Shown here piece by piece: positions 27,769 to 38,452 of a stretch of DNA of 64,000 nt. This DNA is from Bacteroidota bacterium (GTDB lineage Bacteria; Bacteroidota; Bacteroidia; AKYH767-A; OLB10): contig JADKJB010000034.1 in the NCBI GenBank assembly GCA_016722525.1, forward strand, positions 62,001-126,000, in the 5' to 3' direction. The stretch's first letter is position 1. Every line of letters starts with the position of its first letter. Below the pieces are notes generated by a model that searched no databases, was not told the DNA's origin, and was given only the letters and a program-made list of their open reading frames with translations. The position numbers and the translations under genes were made by a program.

Positions 27769-29850
27769 ATGTCAGATACTCAGAATACAGATTCAACAAA
27801 TGATGGCAAGAAGCGGTCGATGAATCCATTGAATAAAATTCCTAAACCAGGGGGATCTAAATTCAATTTTAACTTTTATTGGATTTATGCGATCCTGTTT
27901 GTGGTGATAATTGCCATTCAGTTTTTGGGAGTAGGCAACAAACCACGTGAAATTACCTGGATGCAGTTTGAAACCGAAATGCTGAAAGAAAATGAGGTAG
28001 CTAAACTCGAAGTCATAAATAAAGAACGGGTAAACATTTACATCAAAAAGGATAAATTAAGTCAGGATAAGTATAAGCCCGTTGCCAGCAAAACATTCAG
28101 TAATGCGGTTAATGAAGGCCCCCACTTTTATTTTACTATTGGTGATGTTGGTTCTTTTGAAAAGAAATTGGAAGAGGCTCAAAATGCCAGTCCAGATGCT
28201 GAAAAAATAAGTGTCAGCTACAATAATAACGATAAGAGTTATTGGGATCTTATTTCCTGGATTCTCCCTATTGTTTTACTGGTATTCGTTTGGATCTTCT
28301 TCATGCGTCGTATGGGTGGCGGTGGTGGGGGTAGCCAGATTTTTAATATTGGAAAATCTAAGGCTACTTTGTTTGACAAGGACATGCATGTAAAAGTGAC
28401 ATTTAATGATGTTGCCGGATTGGAAGAGGCTAAAGTTGAAGTTATGGAAATTGTAGATTTTCTTAAAAATCCAAAGAAATATACTTCATTAGGGGGAAAA
28501 ATACCTCGTGGTGCTTTGTTAGTGGGTCCTCCCGGAACAGGTAAAACATTGCTTGCTAAAGCTGTGGCCGGTGAAGCTCAAGTTCCATTTTTCTCCTTAT
28601 CAGGGTCCGATTTTGTTGAAATGTTCGTTGGTGTAGGAGCTAGCCGTGTACGAGACTTATTTCGTCAGGCAAAAGAAAAAGCACCTGCTATTATTTTTAT
28701 TGATGAAATTGATGCCATCGGTCGCGCTCGAGGCAAAGCACCTTCATTCAGTGCAAACGATGAAAGAGAAAGCACATTAAATCAGTTGCTCACTGAAATG
28801 GATGGCTTCGGTAGCAATAGTGGCGTAATTATTTTGGCTGCTACCAATCGTGCCGATGTGCTTGATAGAGCTTTGTTGCGTCCAGGACGGTTCGATAGAC
28901 AAATTTATGTGGAATTGCCGGACTTAAATGGAAGGAAAGAAATTTTTCTTGTACATCTTAAACCAATTAAAATCAATGCATCTGTTGATATTGATTTCCT
29001 TGCTCGGCAAACTCCCGGGTTCTCCGGTGCCGACATCGCCAACTTATGTAATGAAGCAGCTTTAATTGCCGCTCGTAATAATAAATTGATGGTGGACAAA
29101 GATGATTTTCTAGCCGCCGTAGATAGAGTAATTGGTGGTTTAGAAAAGAAAAATAAGATCATTACTCATCACGAAAAACAAGTTATTGCTTATCACGAAT
29201 CCGGTCATGCAACCGTAAGCTGGCTGCTTGAACACGCTCATCCATTAATCAAGGTTTCTATAGTGCCGCGTGGGAATTCATTGGGTGCCGCATGGTATTT
29301 GCCTGAAGAGCGCCAGTTAACAACAACAGAACAAATTATTGATGAAATATGCGCTGCCTTAGGAGGCAGAGCTGCTGAAGAAATAGTTTTTGGTCAAATT
29401 TCTACAGGTGCCCTTAGCGATCTTGAAAAAATCACTAAACAGGCTTATGCAATGGTCACGATTTTTGGATTGAATAGTAAAATTGGTAACATAAGTTACT
29501 ACGACTCTTCTGGAAATCAGGATTATGCTTTCACAAAGCCCTACAGTGAAAAAACGGCTCAGATTATTGATGAGGAAGTAAGTAAACTCATCGAATCCTG
29601 CTACATCCGTACTAAGGGAATTCTTTCTAAACACCGTGATCAGCTTGATAAGCTGGCCATGCACCTTCTGGAAAAAGAGGTGATTTTTAAAGAAGACCTG
29701 GAATTGATTTTTGGAAAACGCCCTTTTGAAATAGAAACTCCAAAAACTCAGCCTTTTACTATTCCTCCAGTTATTAGTACAAATGGAAATGGACATCATC
29801 CGGAGAAAATTGCCGAAGAAAAGCCTGTAAGTGACCAACCAGGTAGCTAA
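27769..29850 (+). CDS. ftsH: ATP-dependent zinc metalloprotease FtsH
   Basis: Membrane-anchored AAA+ protease for membrane and regulatory protein turnover; normally essential or nearly so. 693 residues. Two membrane helices (FYWIYAILFVVIIAIQFLG and DLISWILPIVLLVFVWIFF) flank a periplasmic domain of about 120 residues. AAA module: Walker A GPPGTGKT (about 253-260), Walker B IIFIDEIDAIG, and the second region of homology with RPGRFDRQIYV. Zinc site HESGH near residue 475, with the third ligand in the GALSDLEK region. The tail is proline-rich and hydrophilic. It follows rsfS by 107 bases. Confidence 0.97.
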   Translation: MSDTQNTDSTNDGKKRSMNPLNKIPKPGGSKFNFNFYWIYAILFVVIIAIQFLGVGNKPREITWMQFETEMLKENEVAKLEVINKERVNIYIKKDKLSQDKYKPVASKTFSNAVNEGPHFYFTIGDVGSFEKKLEEAQNASPDAEKISVSYNNNDKSYWDLISWILPIVLLVFVWIFFMRRMGGGGGGSQIFNIGKSKATLFDKDMHVKVTFNDVAGLEEAKVEVMEIVDFLKNPKKYTSLGGKIPRGALLVGPPGTGKTLLAKAVAGEAQVPFFSLSGSDFVEMFVGVGASRVRDLFRQAKEKAPAIIFIDEIDAIGRARGKAPSFSANDERESTLNQLLTEMDGFGSNSGVIILAATNRADVLDRALLRPGRFDRQIYVELPDLNGRKEIFLVHLKPIKINASVDIDFLARQTPGFSGADIANLCNEAALIAARNNKLMVDKDDFLAAVDRVIGGLEKKNKIITHHEKQVIAYHESGHATVSWLLEHAHPLIKVSIVPRGNSLGAAWYLPEERQLTTTEQIIDEICAALGGRAAEEIVFGQISTGALSDLEKITKQAYAMVTIFGLNSKIGNISYYDSSGNQDYAFTKPYSEKTAQIIDEEVSKLIESCYIRTKGILSKHRDQLDKLAMHLLEKEVIFKEDLELIFGKRPFEIETPKTQPFTIPPVISTNGNGHHPEKIAEEKPVSDQPGS

Positions 29851-29876
29851 GAAAAATATTTTTTTTATATTTGGGG

Positions 29877-30524
29877 ATGCAGGACAGTACCACCAGGGAA
29901 AAAGTACTAAAGAAGATTCGAAATGCTCTGATTTCGAAAACAGCGAATCCCTATCCGAACCTGGATTTCGACAGTCCTGTATTCCGTATGAACGATGAGG
30001 TACCTGAACTGATATTTGCACAGGCTTTTAAAGAAGCCGGAGGTCAATTTGTTTTTTGCAATACCATGCTGGATTTTGCAGAAGGATTGTTAAACCTTGC
30101 ACAAACAAAAAAATGGACGCAACTTCTTTGTGTCGAAAGTCCATTATTTAAGTTTTTAAATGAATGTGAATTTCCATTAAGTAACGACCCATCAACAATT
30201 TCAACAACACATGCATCAGTTACTTTGTGCGAGTGTCTGGTTGCAAGAACAGGTAGCATCATGGTTTCATCTGCTCAAACAGCAGGAAGAGGAATTCCTC
30301 TTTTTACCCCGGTTCATATCGTAGTTGCTTTTCCTGGTCAATTGGTTGATGATTTAAAAGATGCTTTTAATTTTATTAAATCAAAATATAAAGATAACAC
30401 TCCTTCCTCTACAACGTTTATTACCGGCCCTAGTAGTACTGCCGATATTGGCAATGAACTTGTGATAGGTGCTCAGGGACCATCAGAACTATACCTTTTT
30501 TTGGTTGACAAACCCGAATGGTAA
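29877..30524 (+). CDS. LUD-domain (LutC-like) protein
   Basis: 215 residues starting at ATG 29877 (MQDSTTREKVLKKIRNAL). It has the LUD (lactate utilisation) fold: early helices, then TLCECLVARTGSIMVSS, PLFTPVHIVVAFPGQLV and TGPSSTADIGNELVIGAQGP, the strongly conserved C-terminal loop. The LutABC partners are absent. In Bacteroidota a LUD protein sits between ftsH and cdsA, so a role unrelated to lactate is possible. TATATTTG at 29866-29873 resembles a -7 box but lacks an upstream element. Confidence 0.85.
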   Translation: MQDSTTREKVLKKIRNALISKTANPYPNLDFDSPVFRMNDEVPELIFAQAFKEAGGQFVFCNTMLDFAEGLLNLAQTKKWTQLLCVESPLFKFLNECEFPLSNDPSTISTTHASVTLCECLVARTGSIMVSSAQTAGRGIPLFTPVHIVVAFPGQLVDDLKDAFNFIKSKYKDNTPSSTTFITGPSSTADIGNELVIGAQGPSELYLFLVDKPEW

Positions 30525-30736
30525 ACATGGACCCTAGAGACCCTGAATTTTGTATGGTGTATTCCTCTCCATTGCCTCATAAAATTAATATTGTGAAAGC
30601 CGTTCTTGAAGACAATCAAATCAAATCTTTTGAAGTGAATAGGAAAGATTCATCGTACATTTTTATTGGAGATATTGATTTGTACGTTTATGAATCAGAT
30701 GCAGTGCTGGCAAAATTTCTTATTAAAAACAAATGA
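30518..30736 (+). CDS. DUF2007 family small protein
   Basis: 72 residues: FCMVYSSPLPHKINIVKAVLEDNQIKSF, then GDIDLYVYESDAVLAKFLI, the usual DUF2007 (putative signal-transducing) pattern of a strand, helix and two strands. Function unknown. It overlaps the LUD gene by 7 bases and is followed 3 bases later by cdsA, so all three should be co-translated. ATG 30527 is an alternative start. Confidence 0.82.
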   Translation: MVNMDPRDPEFCMVYSSPLPHKINIVKAVLEDNQIKSFEVNRKDSSYIFIGDIDLYVYESDAVLAKFLIKNK

Positions 30737-30739
30737 ACT

Positions 30740-31573
30740 TTGAATAATTTTCTGCAACGTGCAATCACTGGACTGAGCTTTGCGGCAGTTATGATTGTTG
30801 CTATTCTTTTTAATCCCTGGAGTTTTATTGCAATCTTTTTTCTGATTTCTACACTTGGATTAATGGAATTTTATAAATTGGTTAAATCCGATCACACGCA
30901 TCCGCAGGTTTTGCCCGGAGTGTTGCTTGCACAGATATTGTTTTTATTGTTCACATGGTTACAATGGAATCATACAGGATTGGAATGGATGATGATTGCA
31001 ATTCCGATGGTGGCATCCATTTTTATTTTTGAATTGTATCGGAAAAAGGAACATCCTTTTCAGAATATCGCCATCACTATAACAGGAATGATTTACCTGA
31101 CTCTCCCTGTATTACTCATGGTGAAAATTGCTTTCGGATTAACACCGTATGATGATGTACCCTACCATGGTGGAGTAATTATGGGATGCATTTTTCTGGT
31201 GTGGGCAAGTGATACCGGTGCCTACATGATTGGTTCGAAAATAGGCAGGCACCGTTTGTTTGAAAGAATTTCTCCGAAAAAATCATGGGAAGGTTTTTTT
31301 GGTGGTATGCTGGTTGCACTTTTTGCAGCATGGGTTAATTCCATTTGGTTTCCCGTTTTGTCAATGTCCGAATGGATGATTGTTTCAGTAATAGTTGTTA
31401 CAACGGGAACACTCGGAACCTTGTTGAATCGATGCTTAAAAAGAAGTATAGGTGTTAAAGATTCCGGCAACATCCTACCCGGACACGGAGGTATTCTCGA
31501 TCGCTTCGATGCTGTTTTGATTTCAATACCTTTTGTTTTTTTCTATCTTTTTCTCATAGGGAAATTTTCTTGA
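30740..31573 (+). CDS. cdsA: Phosphatidate cytidylyltransferase, TTG start
   Basis: Makes CDP-diacylglycerol from phosphatidic acid and CTP in the inner membrane. 277 residues with seven to eight membrane helices. The family signature is at the C terminus: SPKKSWEGFFGGML, then KRSIGVKDSGNILPGHGGILDRFDAVL. I start at TTG 30740 (MNNFLQRAITGLSF), since it keeps the conserved first helix and no ATG does. The gene that usually follows cdsA in this phylum, psd, is absent here; a repeat region begins instead. Confidence 0.94.
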   Translation: MNNFLQRAITGLSFAAVMIVAILFNPWSFIAIFFLISTLGLMEFYKLVKSDHTHPQVLPGVLLAQILFLLFTWLQWNHTGLEWMMIAIPMVASIFIFELYRKKEHPFQNIAITITGMIYLTLPVLLMVKIAFGLTPYDDVPYHGGVIMGCIFLVWASDTGAYMIGSKIGRHRLFERISPKKSWEGFFGGMLVALFAAWVNSIWFPVLSMSEWMIVSVIVVTTGTLGTLLNRCLKRSIGVKDSGNILPGHGGILDRFDAVLISIPFVFFYLFLIGKFS

Positions 31574-31599
31574 AGAAGCTAAATCAGTCATGATGAAAG

Positions 31600-31950
31600 G
31601 TTGATTCAATGGTTGATTCTGTGGTTGATTATTGCAGATTAATTTTCCAACTTTTCGCATCACTGACTGCCGCTGCCTACTGCCACTGCTACATTTTAAT
31701 TCTATGGTTGATTCTATGGTTGATTCAATGGTTGATTCAGTGGTAGATTATTGCAGATTAATTTTCCAACTTTTCGCATCACTGACTGCCGCTGCCTACT
31801 GCCACTGCTACATTTTAATTCTATGGTTGATTCAATGGTTGATTATTGCAAATTAATTTTCCAACTTTTCGCATAACTAACTGCCTACTGCCGCTGCCTA
31901 CTGCCGCTGCCTACTGCCGCTGCCTACTGCCACTGCCTACTGCCACTGCC
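31600..31950. repeat. Nested minisatellite: three long units with 12-base sub-repeats
   Basis: A unit containing ATTGCAGATTAATTTTCCAA and then TTTTCGCATCACTGACTGCC occurs at 31631, 31750 and (ATTGCAAATT variant) 31845, spaced 119 and 95 bases; the 24-base difference equals two sub-repeats. Between units are 12-base repeats TGGTTGATTCTA or TGGTTGATTCAA, and after the third unit TACTGCCGCTGCC repeats about six times with CAC/CGC variation. Copies 1 and 2 are almost identical. It fills the whole 387-base gap between cdsA and the peptidase gene, with no real gene in it. Confidence 0.9.
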
Positions 31951-31960
31951 ACATTTTTGT

Positions 31961-33019
31961 TCAAAAAGGAATCTCCTCCTTCAGTTCCGATTTCTTAACA
32001 ATATCAGCTACAAAACTTTTCAAATCACCATGATAATTTTTTTCAAAAACTATTTTAAATTTTTCCTGTTCTTTCCTGTACCTCAAAAATGCCATAAAAT
32101 CAGTATTGTTTGGTAGCGGTGATTTTTTAAAATCATGACGGTATCTTTGTGGGGAATGTAGATTTAATTTTCCGATCCCTAACATAATTTCTGCGATCAT
32201 TTTATATTTTAATTTTGCTTTTTCTTTTAAAGGAAGTGAAGGAGTGAAAGATTTATACAAGCTATCCAATTTTTTAGAACTTACCATCATATAGCTGCTA
32301 AATATTTCTTCGTCTTCGAGAAAATTTCGGTATTTAATCACCTCCGGACTTTCACTTCCATATTTAAATTCTAAAAATTTTCCGGCACCCTGTTCACCTA
32401 TGAAAGTGGCGAAATTTTCGTTGAAATCGACACTGCTTTCCAAATAGATAGTTGCATGAGTTAATTCATGAATAATTAATTCAGAAATTCTTCCCGGACC
32501 TCTTTTTAAAATGTTCGATAAAATAGGATCAGTAAAATAACCGAGCGTGGACCATGCGGAAGGGGAGTAGATATCGGTTTCATAGCCCTGTTGTTTTACT
32601 AAATGCTCTTCTTTTTTAGCGCGGTGTTCTTTAAAAAAACCTTTGTAGGTAACTTCTCCTACAAATGGGAAATTCCATTTTTTTGCTTCCAGACTATAAG
32701 GTTTACAACCGGTCACCACCCACATAAGCGGTTTTTCATGCTGATCATAAAAAGTGGTGTAGTTATCGGAGTTTGCTAAACCAAGGGAGTCCATCGCAAA
32801 TCTCCGTATCTCTTCAACCAGCAATAGTTTTTCTTTAATTTCTGAGTTTACATTCGGATCCTTTATTACCTCAGCAACCTGCACTGAATTACAGATTATT
32901 TTAAGCTGTCCGTTCAGTTGCTGCACACCATAAAAAATGAGCTTGTAATTCCATACAGCTACGAGCAGCGTAAGAAATAATAGAAATTTTAAAAAATTGA
33001 GAAATTTATTTATCATCAA
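31961..33019 (-). CDS. Membrane-anchored zinc aminopeptidase family protein (DUF2265-like)
   Basis: 352 residues. An N-terminal membrane anchor (residues 8-24) precedes a periplasmic domain with HELTH at 184-188, the zinc motif HExxH, and ENFATFIGEQG beginning at E201, which suits the third ligand. The segment YGVQQLNGQLKII is also typical of the putative aminopeptidase family once called DUF2265. The substrate is unknown. The promoter at 33039 fits this start. Confidence 0.82.
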   Translation of the reverse strand: MMINKFLNFLKFLLFLTLLVAVWNYKLIFYGVQQLNGQLKIICNSVQVAEVIKDPNVNSEIKEKLLLVEEIRRFAMDSLGLANSDNYTTFYDQHEKPLMWVVTGCKPYSLEAKKWNFPFVGEVTYKGFFKEHRAKKEEHLVKQQGYETDIYSPSAWSTLGYFTDPILSNILKRGPGRISELIIHELTHATIYLESSVDFNENFATFIGEQGAGKFLEFKYGSESPEVIKYRNFLEDEEIFSSYMMVSSKKLDSLYKSFTPSLPLKEKAKLKYKMIAEIMLGIGKLNLHSPQRYRHDFKKSPLPNNTDFMAFLRYRKEQEKFKIVFEKNYHGDLKSFVADIVKKSELKEEIPF

Positions 33020-33267
33020 TAACTTGGAACCATATGAACAAAGATAAAAGAAAAAATTTCATTTTATTCAATATTGATTTTTGCGAGCATTTGGAAATTA
33101 GTGGAACTGAATAAAAGAAAAGCGTTACTTCGATCTGACTGGTTTTAGTGGTTAAAGTTCGTGGGCTATAGTATCATTCACTGGTAATTCTGTGGAAAAT
33201 ATCAGTTGTTGGGTTCTTGAGTTTTTTGTGAGATAGAAATGTTAGTTCATAAAGAAAAAATTGTTGT
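33020..33267. other. Upstream region of the peptidase gene
   Basis: 248 bases between this gene and the hypothetical ORF at 33268. Apart from the promoter at 33039-33071 I see no feature. Its GTGAGATAG segment recurs at about 41670, which may be chance. Confidence 0.4.
33039..33071 (-). promoter_or_regulatory. Putative promoter of the zinc peptidase gene
   Basis: On the minus strand TTG (33069-33071), 22 bases, TATCTTTG (33039-33046), an exact consensus match 20 bases before the ATG at 33019. Confidence 0.6.
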
Positions 33268-33501
33268 TCATAACCTGTTCATAACTAATCTGATTATTTT
33301 TTTTGCATCAAAAATTCTTCTATCATTGATGTGGAATTGCGAACCAAAAGTTGCAATTTCTTTTATTGTTTGGTTAGAATTTTCAGCTTCTCCCCCCAAA
33401 GTATGAAATTCTGATAAGAGTGAATTGATTTTGTATTGAAGAGTAACAGCCGAATTTCTTAGAGGAACTTGTTCGTGCTTTAAAATGCAATTCAGATCCA
33501 T
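33268..33501 (-). CDS. Hypothetical small protein
   Basis: 77 residues from ATG 33501 (MDLNCILKHEQVPLRNSAVT). An earlier ATG at 33564 would overlap the start of the plus-strand gene at 33544. The sequence is helix-prone and hydrophilic (LQYKINSLLSEFHTLG, IKKIIRLVMNRL-like end), with no motif I recognise. It could be chance; the only support is its length and balanced composition in an otherwise empty stretch. Confidence 0.3.
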   Translation of the reverse strand: MDLNCILKHEQVPLRNSAVTLQYKINSLLSEFHTLGGEAENSNQTIKEIATFGSQFHINDRRIFDAKKIIRLVMNRL

Positions 33502-33543
33502 GACATGTTTTTTAATACTAACTGTTATATAATTTTTATTACT

Positions 33544-34005
33544 ATGAAAACACTTCGCCTCCATCTTTCACCGAAAGAAAACTTACGATTTAATCGTTTT
33601 GAAAATTTATTTCTTAGCGAAAAAAAATTAAAAAAATTTCACATTTGGTTTTTGATTTTGTTTTGTTGTTGCACATTTTATTCGAAAGCACAAACTCCCT
33701 TAGATGCAGCAGTTTCCTTCTCGGGCAACGAAGGCTATTTTAAAGTGGTAGTTGCTGATACCAATAATGTGAATGAAATTGAAATGCTTGTTGGAACGGA
33801 TGACAATGCTTCGGAAATGTTCTCGCATATATTTACTTATGATCAAACCTCGGGCTTGCCTTTCGGGATGTCGTATTCACGTACCGGAAATGAAATTAAT
33901 GTAGGTATGGGTACGGTGACATTTCTGAATGCTTATCATGCCAAAGTGCGACTTAAAAACGGGTCAAATAACTGGTCGAACTGGTATGAGTTCATCGGAA
34001 ATTAA
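33544..34005 (+). CDS. Hypothetical exported protein
   Basis: 153 residues from ATG 33544. Thirty residues of basic, polar sequence precede a hydrophobic stretch (FHIWFLILFCCCTFYSKAQ) that ends in a signal-peptidase-like site, so it looks exported. The mature part (about 100 residues) is beta-rich with VVVADTNNVNEIEMLVGT and GMGTVTFLNAYHAKVRL. I know no family. It lies 58 bases before a T9SS cargo gene on the same strand. An alternative start at 33505 adds 13 residues. Confidence 0.65.
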   Translation: MKTLRLHLSPKENLRFNRFENLFLSEKKLKKFHIWFLILFCCCTFYSKAQTPLDAAVSFSGNEGYFKVVVADTNNVNEIEMLVGTDDNASEMFSHIFTYDQTSGLPFGMSYSRTGNEINVGMGTVTFLNAYHAKVRLKNGSNNWSNWYEFIGN

Positions 34006-34063
34006 TTGGAAATATTCCATTTTATAATCAATAAATAATTCAATTCTTTTAACACGTACAGCC

Positions 34064-37000
34064 ATGAAAAAGCAATTCTTATATATAGTAATAATCTCAG
34101 TTCTCATTCAAACAATTTTTATCACAAACTCATTTTCCGCATCATTTATTTGGATAGGAACAAATTCATCATCGTGGTTGGTTTCGGGGAATTGGTCGGG
34201 TGGCGGTGGTGGTGCAACACCTGGTTCTGGTGACAATATTACCTTAAACAGCAATGCTCCCAACAATTTGGTGCTCGATCAAAACCGAACGGTAGCCAAT
34301 TTTACCATCAATGGCGATACGGTCGATTTAGGGACTTATACATTAACCACCACCGGTGTGACCTATTTTAATGGCGGAAAAATAGTGAATGGACGGTTGC
34401 AGCCCGGTGGTGGGTTGTGCCACTTTGGAGGCACTGTTTTTGACGTAAAAATTGCAGCCAGCTGCACCTATTTTCACATGAACGGCGGAGTATTTTTAAA
34501 GCCGGTGGATCTGGTTTCATCGGGAACCAGTAACACTACCGGAACAGGAAATTGCACTTTTGAGGACAGCTTGACGATTACCCATTCAGGCGTTTTTTAT
34601 TTTACGATGGGCTCTTCTACCAACGATTTTTTTAATGGGCCTGTGACCATCACCAACCATGCTAGCAAAGAGGTGTATTTGGCCAATGGCGACACCTCAT
34701 TTTATAATGCGAACGTTACAATAAGCAGTACCGGTAATGGTGGTGTGGCATTTGGCAATGGTGGAGGTGTATCGGTTTTGGCAAGTGGCAAAACTATCAG
34801 CATTGGATCGGGGCTTTGCAGCGGACTATTTAACACTAAAAAACTTTATCCAAAACGGAACCACATCACAAACATTGACTTTAACAGGAACGGCAATCGT
34901 GAATATGACTTCATGTACCTTCAATGGTTCATTGGAAATTAATGGTCCGGGATTCTTGCTAAAAAATTGCACTTTCAATGGAGTAACAACCTTGACCAAA
35001 ACAGGTACTACTAATTTGCATTGCTATGGAGGCAATACTTTTAATGAAACAACTACTATAGCCAATAACAATGCTTCAGGAAGAATTCGATTAGCAACTA
35101 CTACTGGCGATGCCTATTTAGGCAATGTGGAGTTTGAAGGAACCACCATTCAAGTGGCCTATGAAGGAATGAATGATTTTTATGGCAACATTGCTCACAA
35201 CGGAAATGTGGCCTCCGATGTAGTGTTTGATGCCGGGGTGGGACTTGTAGACTGAGAGGTAGCAGTAATCAGGAACTTACAGGAAACAATCATAGATACA
35301 GAAAATTAATAGTAGCACAAGGATTTAGTTCAAGCAGAGATATTGTTTTTTGGGTTGATATAAGTATAAAAGACACATTAAATTTGATTTCCGGCAAATT
35401 AATTGCCGGCCCGGTGACTACATTAGTCATGAAAGCAGGTTCAAAAGTTGTTGGTGGCAGCGATAGCAGCTTCGTTTCGGGCCCGGTAAATAAAATTGGA
35501 AATACGGAATTCGAGTTTCCGGTTGGGAAAGAAAATGCATATCGACCGCTCAAAATAAGTGCTCCAACTACGTCAACACATGCATTTACTGCAGAATATT
35601 TTAACCAGGGACAGCCTTTCGGCGAAAATCTGGATACTACATTAGCTTATATTGACGACTGCAATTATTGGAATTTAACCCGCAACGTTGGAAGTTCCGA
35701 AGTTTTTGTAACTTTAAGCTGGGAAAGTGGAGAATGTCCGGTTAAAGATACTACCTATCTAAAAATAGCCAATTGGTATGATGATAATTGGAATGATCTT
35801 GAACATGGTAATATTACAGGAAATTATAGCATCGGAAAGATGACAACTATGAATAAACTAACAGAATATGGGAATTTAGCATGGTCTTATGATTTAAGCA
35901 TGTTATCAGGAATAAGTCCGGAACAATATTCAAAGGGCTTTGGTTTTGTTGAAAATCTTGGTCAAGTATTAGGAACAGATACTCTCTCGCATACAGAAGT
36001 ATTATTTTACGGAGATGCCGGTAATACAGCATTATATATTCAAGATTCTATTTTCTCTTATATTTTTGAGAAAAGTCATACTGACACATCTTTAAATTAT
36101 TCTAGACTTGATTCATTGTATAGAATTGATTTGAGATTACTGGATCAAAATCCGGAATATGAAATTCAAGCTTTTGATACTTCTCAAGGCACTAGAAATT
36201 ATTTTTTAGGTCAATTGGGAACTAATGTTACACATGCATTATCTTACCAAGAAGTTCGTATTAAAAATTGTTATGATGGAATTGATTTAGCCTTTAATAG
36301 TAATGATGGATTTAAGTTTTATGTTGACTCCGATGCAGATTTATCAGATATTAAATTTTACTATCAAGGGAATGATTCAGTTCAATCAACTGATGGTATA
36401 ATTTCCATTTATACATTATTTGGAATTAAAAAATATTCAGCAAAAAGTTATGAGTATGTGGATGGTCAGTGGAGTCCAACTGACATAGTGATCAACTTGG
36501 AGGATTCCTTAATTTCATTTACAATAGAATCAGAAAACCGGAATGTTCCAATTATTATTTCAATAGGTATTCCTAACTTTGCAACACCAGTTCATGGACC
36601 TCAAAATAAATTAAAGTGGAGTACTTATTGTGGTGGTGGTGGTAATGTCGATGAATTATTTAAAGACGTGGTTATTGATGTGGAAGATAATATTTATGTT
36701 GTGGGAGAAAGTATAGCATTAAATTTTCCTGTTACAATTAATGTAGTTCAAACTATTAACGTCGGTGATTATGATGTCACTGTTTTTAAATTTAAGTCTG
36801 ATAGAAGCATTGATTTTTGCACCTATTTAGGGGGAAGTATTGGTGATTTTGCAAATGGGATAGCAATTGATGAAAATAAAAATATTGCAATTGTTGGTGG
36901 CACAACATCACCTAATTTTGCTCCATGTAACCCGCCTTGCACTGGATATTCTCAAGCAGTGAACGGTACTTTAATGAGTAATTCATTTATTTCAATACTT

Positions 37001-38448
37001 AACGCAATAGGAGAAGATTTATTAATGTCGACATATTATAGTGGCTCATCACCCAGTTCTGCCGCGAAAGTTGCTTTTGATAATGCGAATAATTTAATCG
37101 TAATTGGCAAGACAGCTGGGACTATACCATTGCCAACTCCTAATTCGGGATTCTATCAGGATCATAATGGTTCAGATGATGTTTTTATTGCGAAATTTGA
37201 TAATGCTTATGAACTTGTTTGGGCAACTCACTTTGGAGGAAGCGAGGCAGAAGATGTGAATGGATTAGTTATTGACGCAGTAGGGAATATTTATTTTATG
37301 GGCTCATGCCTTGGAGAGTCAACTTCAAATCTAGGGTCACCTTGTGTCGCAAATACTTCAGCTGAATTTCCAATTTGTGAACCAAATGTTGGCAATCCTT
37401 TTTACAAGGTAATTCTGTTGCAAGTGAATGGAATGGATTTGTTTGTAAATTCGGAGCTGATAATTTTCTTTATTGGTCAACTTTATTTGGTGGAAGTAAT
37501 CTAGATGCTTGTTTTGGAATTGAAGTTTCAAAATTAAATGGAGATATTTTTATTGGTGGAGTGACCTATAGTTCGTCAAGCGATAATTTCCCACTTTATA
37601 CATTATCTACTTCTAATTTGAACGATCATGATCTTGATTCTTATGATGGATTTATAGCAATGTTTAATGCCAATTATGAACAAATGTGGTGTACTTATTT
37701 TGGAGGCAATGGTAATGATGATGTTAGGCATATTGCTCAAAATGAATCAGGACAGATTTATGCTACAGGTATGACGACTAGCACAGATTTGAATGTATTT
37801 CAATCCAATGGATATTATGATGGAATTTTAGATATAGACGCATCATTTCCTACTAGTAATGATTTATTTATATTAAAGTTTAATACAACTAAAGAATTAG
37901 TATATAGCACTTATTTCGGCGGTGATGGTTATGAATATCCATATGGAATGGATTTCCAATTTCAAAATTTTACAGGAAAGTATGATCTTATTATTGTCGG
38001 ACACACAACAAGTGCAAATGCTTTAATTCCTGCCAATAGTCAACAATTTCCTTTAAGCACTTACATTGGCTCTCTAGGAACACCATATTATGCACCAATG
38101 TTAAATATAACTCCCAATGGACCGGCGGCCTTTATTTCCAATATTTACAATGTGAGTACTCCACTGCGAATTGGTGGAATAATAGCTATGCCAAAGCAAA
38201 CTGTTCTAAATGGCATTCTAGATGTTTTTCCCAACCCATTTACCAATTTACTGAATTTAGGATCTATAAATTGTTTTATTTACCAAGTTTCTGTTTTTGA
38301 TATACAAGGGCGAAAAGTGTATTCAAATCAATTGGAACAAATTGTTAATAACGTACAAATTGATTTAAACTTTCTGGACTCTGGAATTTATTTTGTTGAA
38401 ACATGGGATGGTTATAAAGTATATGTAAAAAAAATTGTTAAGCTCTGA
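34064..38448 (+). CDS. Large T9SS-secreted protein with DUF7948 and SBBP-like repeats; three frameshifts
   Basis: About 1,460 residues after repair. A signal peptide (FLYIVIISVLIQTIFITNSFSA) is followed by a G8/beta-helix-like region (WIGTNSSSWLVSGNWSGGGG, then many NGSLEINGPG strands), then a DUF7948-type domain (GFGFVENLGQVLG, NYFLGQLGTNVTHALSY, YDGIDLAFNSNDG) and at least five SBBP-like beta-propeller repeats (LKWSTYCGGGGN, IDFCTYLGGSIGD, LVWATHFGGSEAE, WCTYFGGNGND, VYSTYFGGDGYE). It ends in a T9SS type A sorting domain (VFPNPFTNLLNLGS to VKKIVKL). Breaks: G4 at 34810-34813 should be G3; a T is missing near 35252; an A is missing near 37406. It probably sits on or is released from the cell surface. 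Confidence 0.85.
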
Positions 38449-38452
38449 AGTC

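Noticed and set aside
31632..31856. ORF with repeated MVDS units
   Set aside because: It is the 12-base sub-repeat of the minisatellite read in one frame; the bases are a repeat array.
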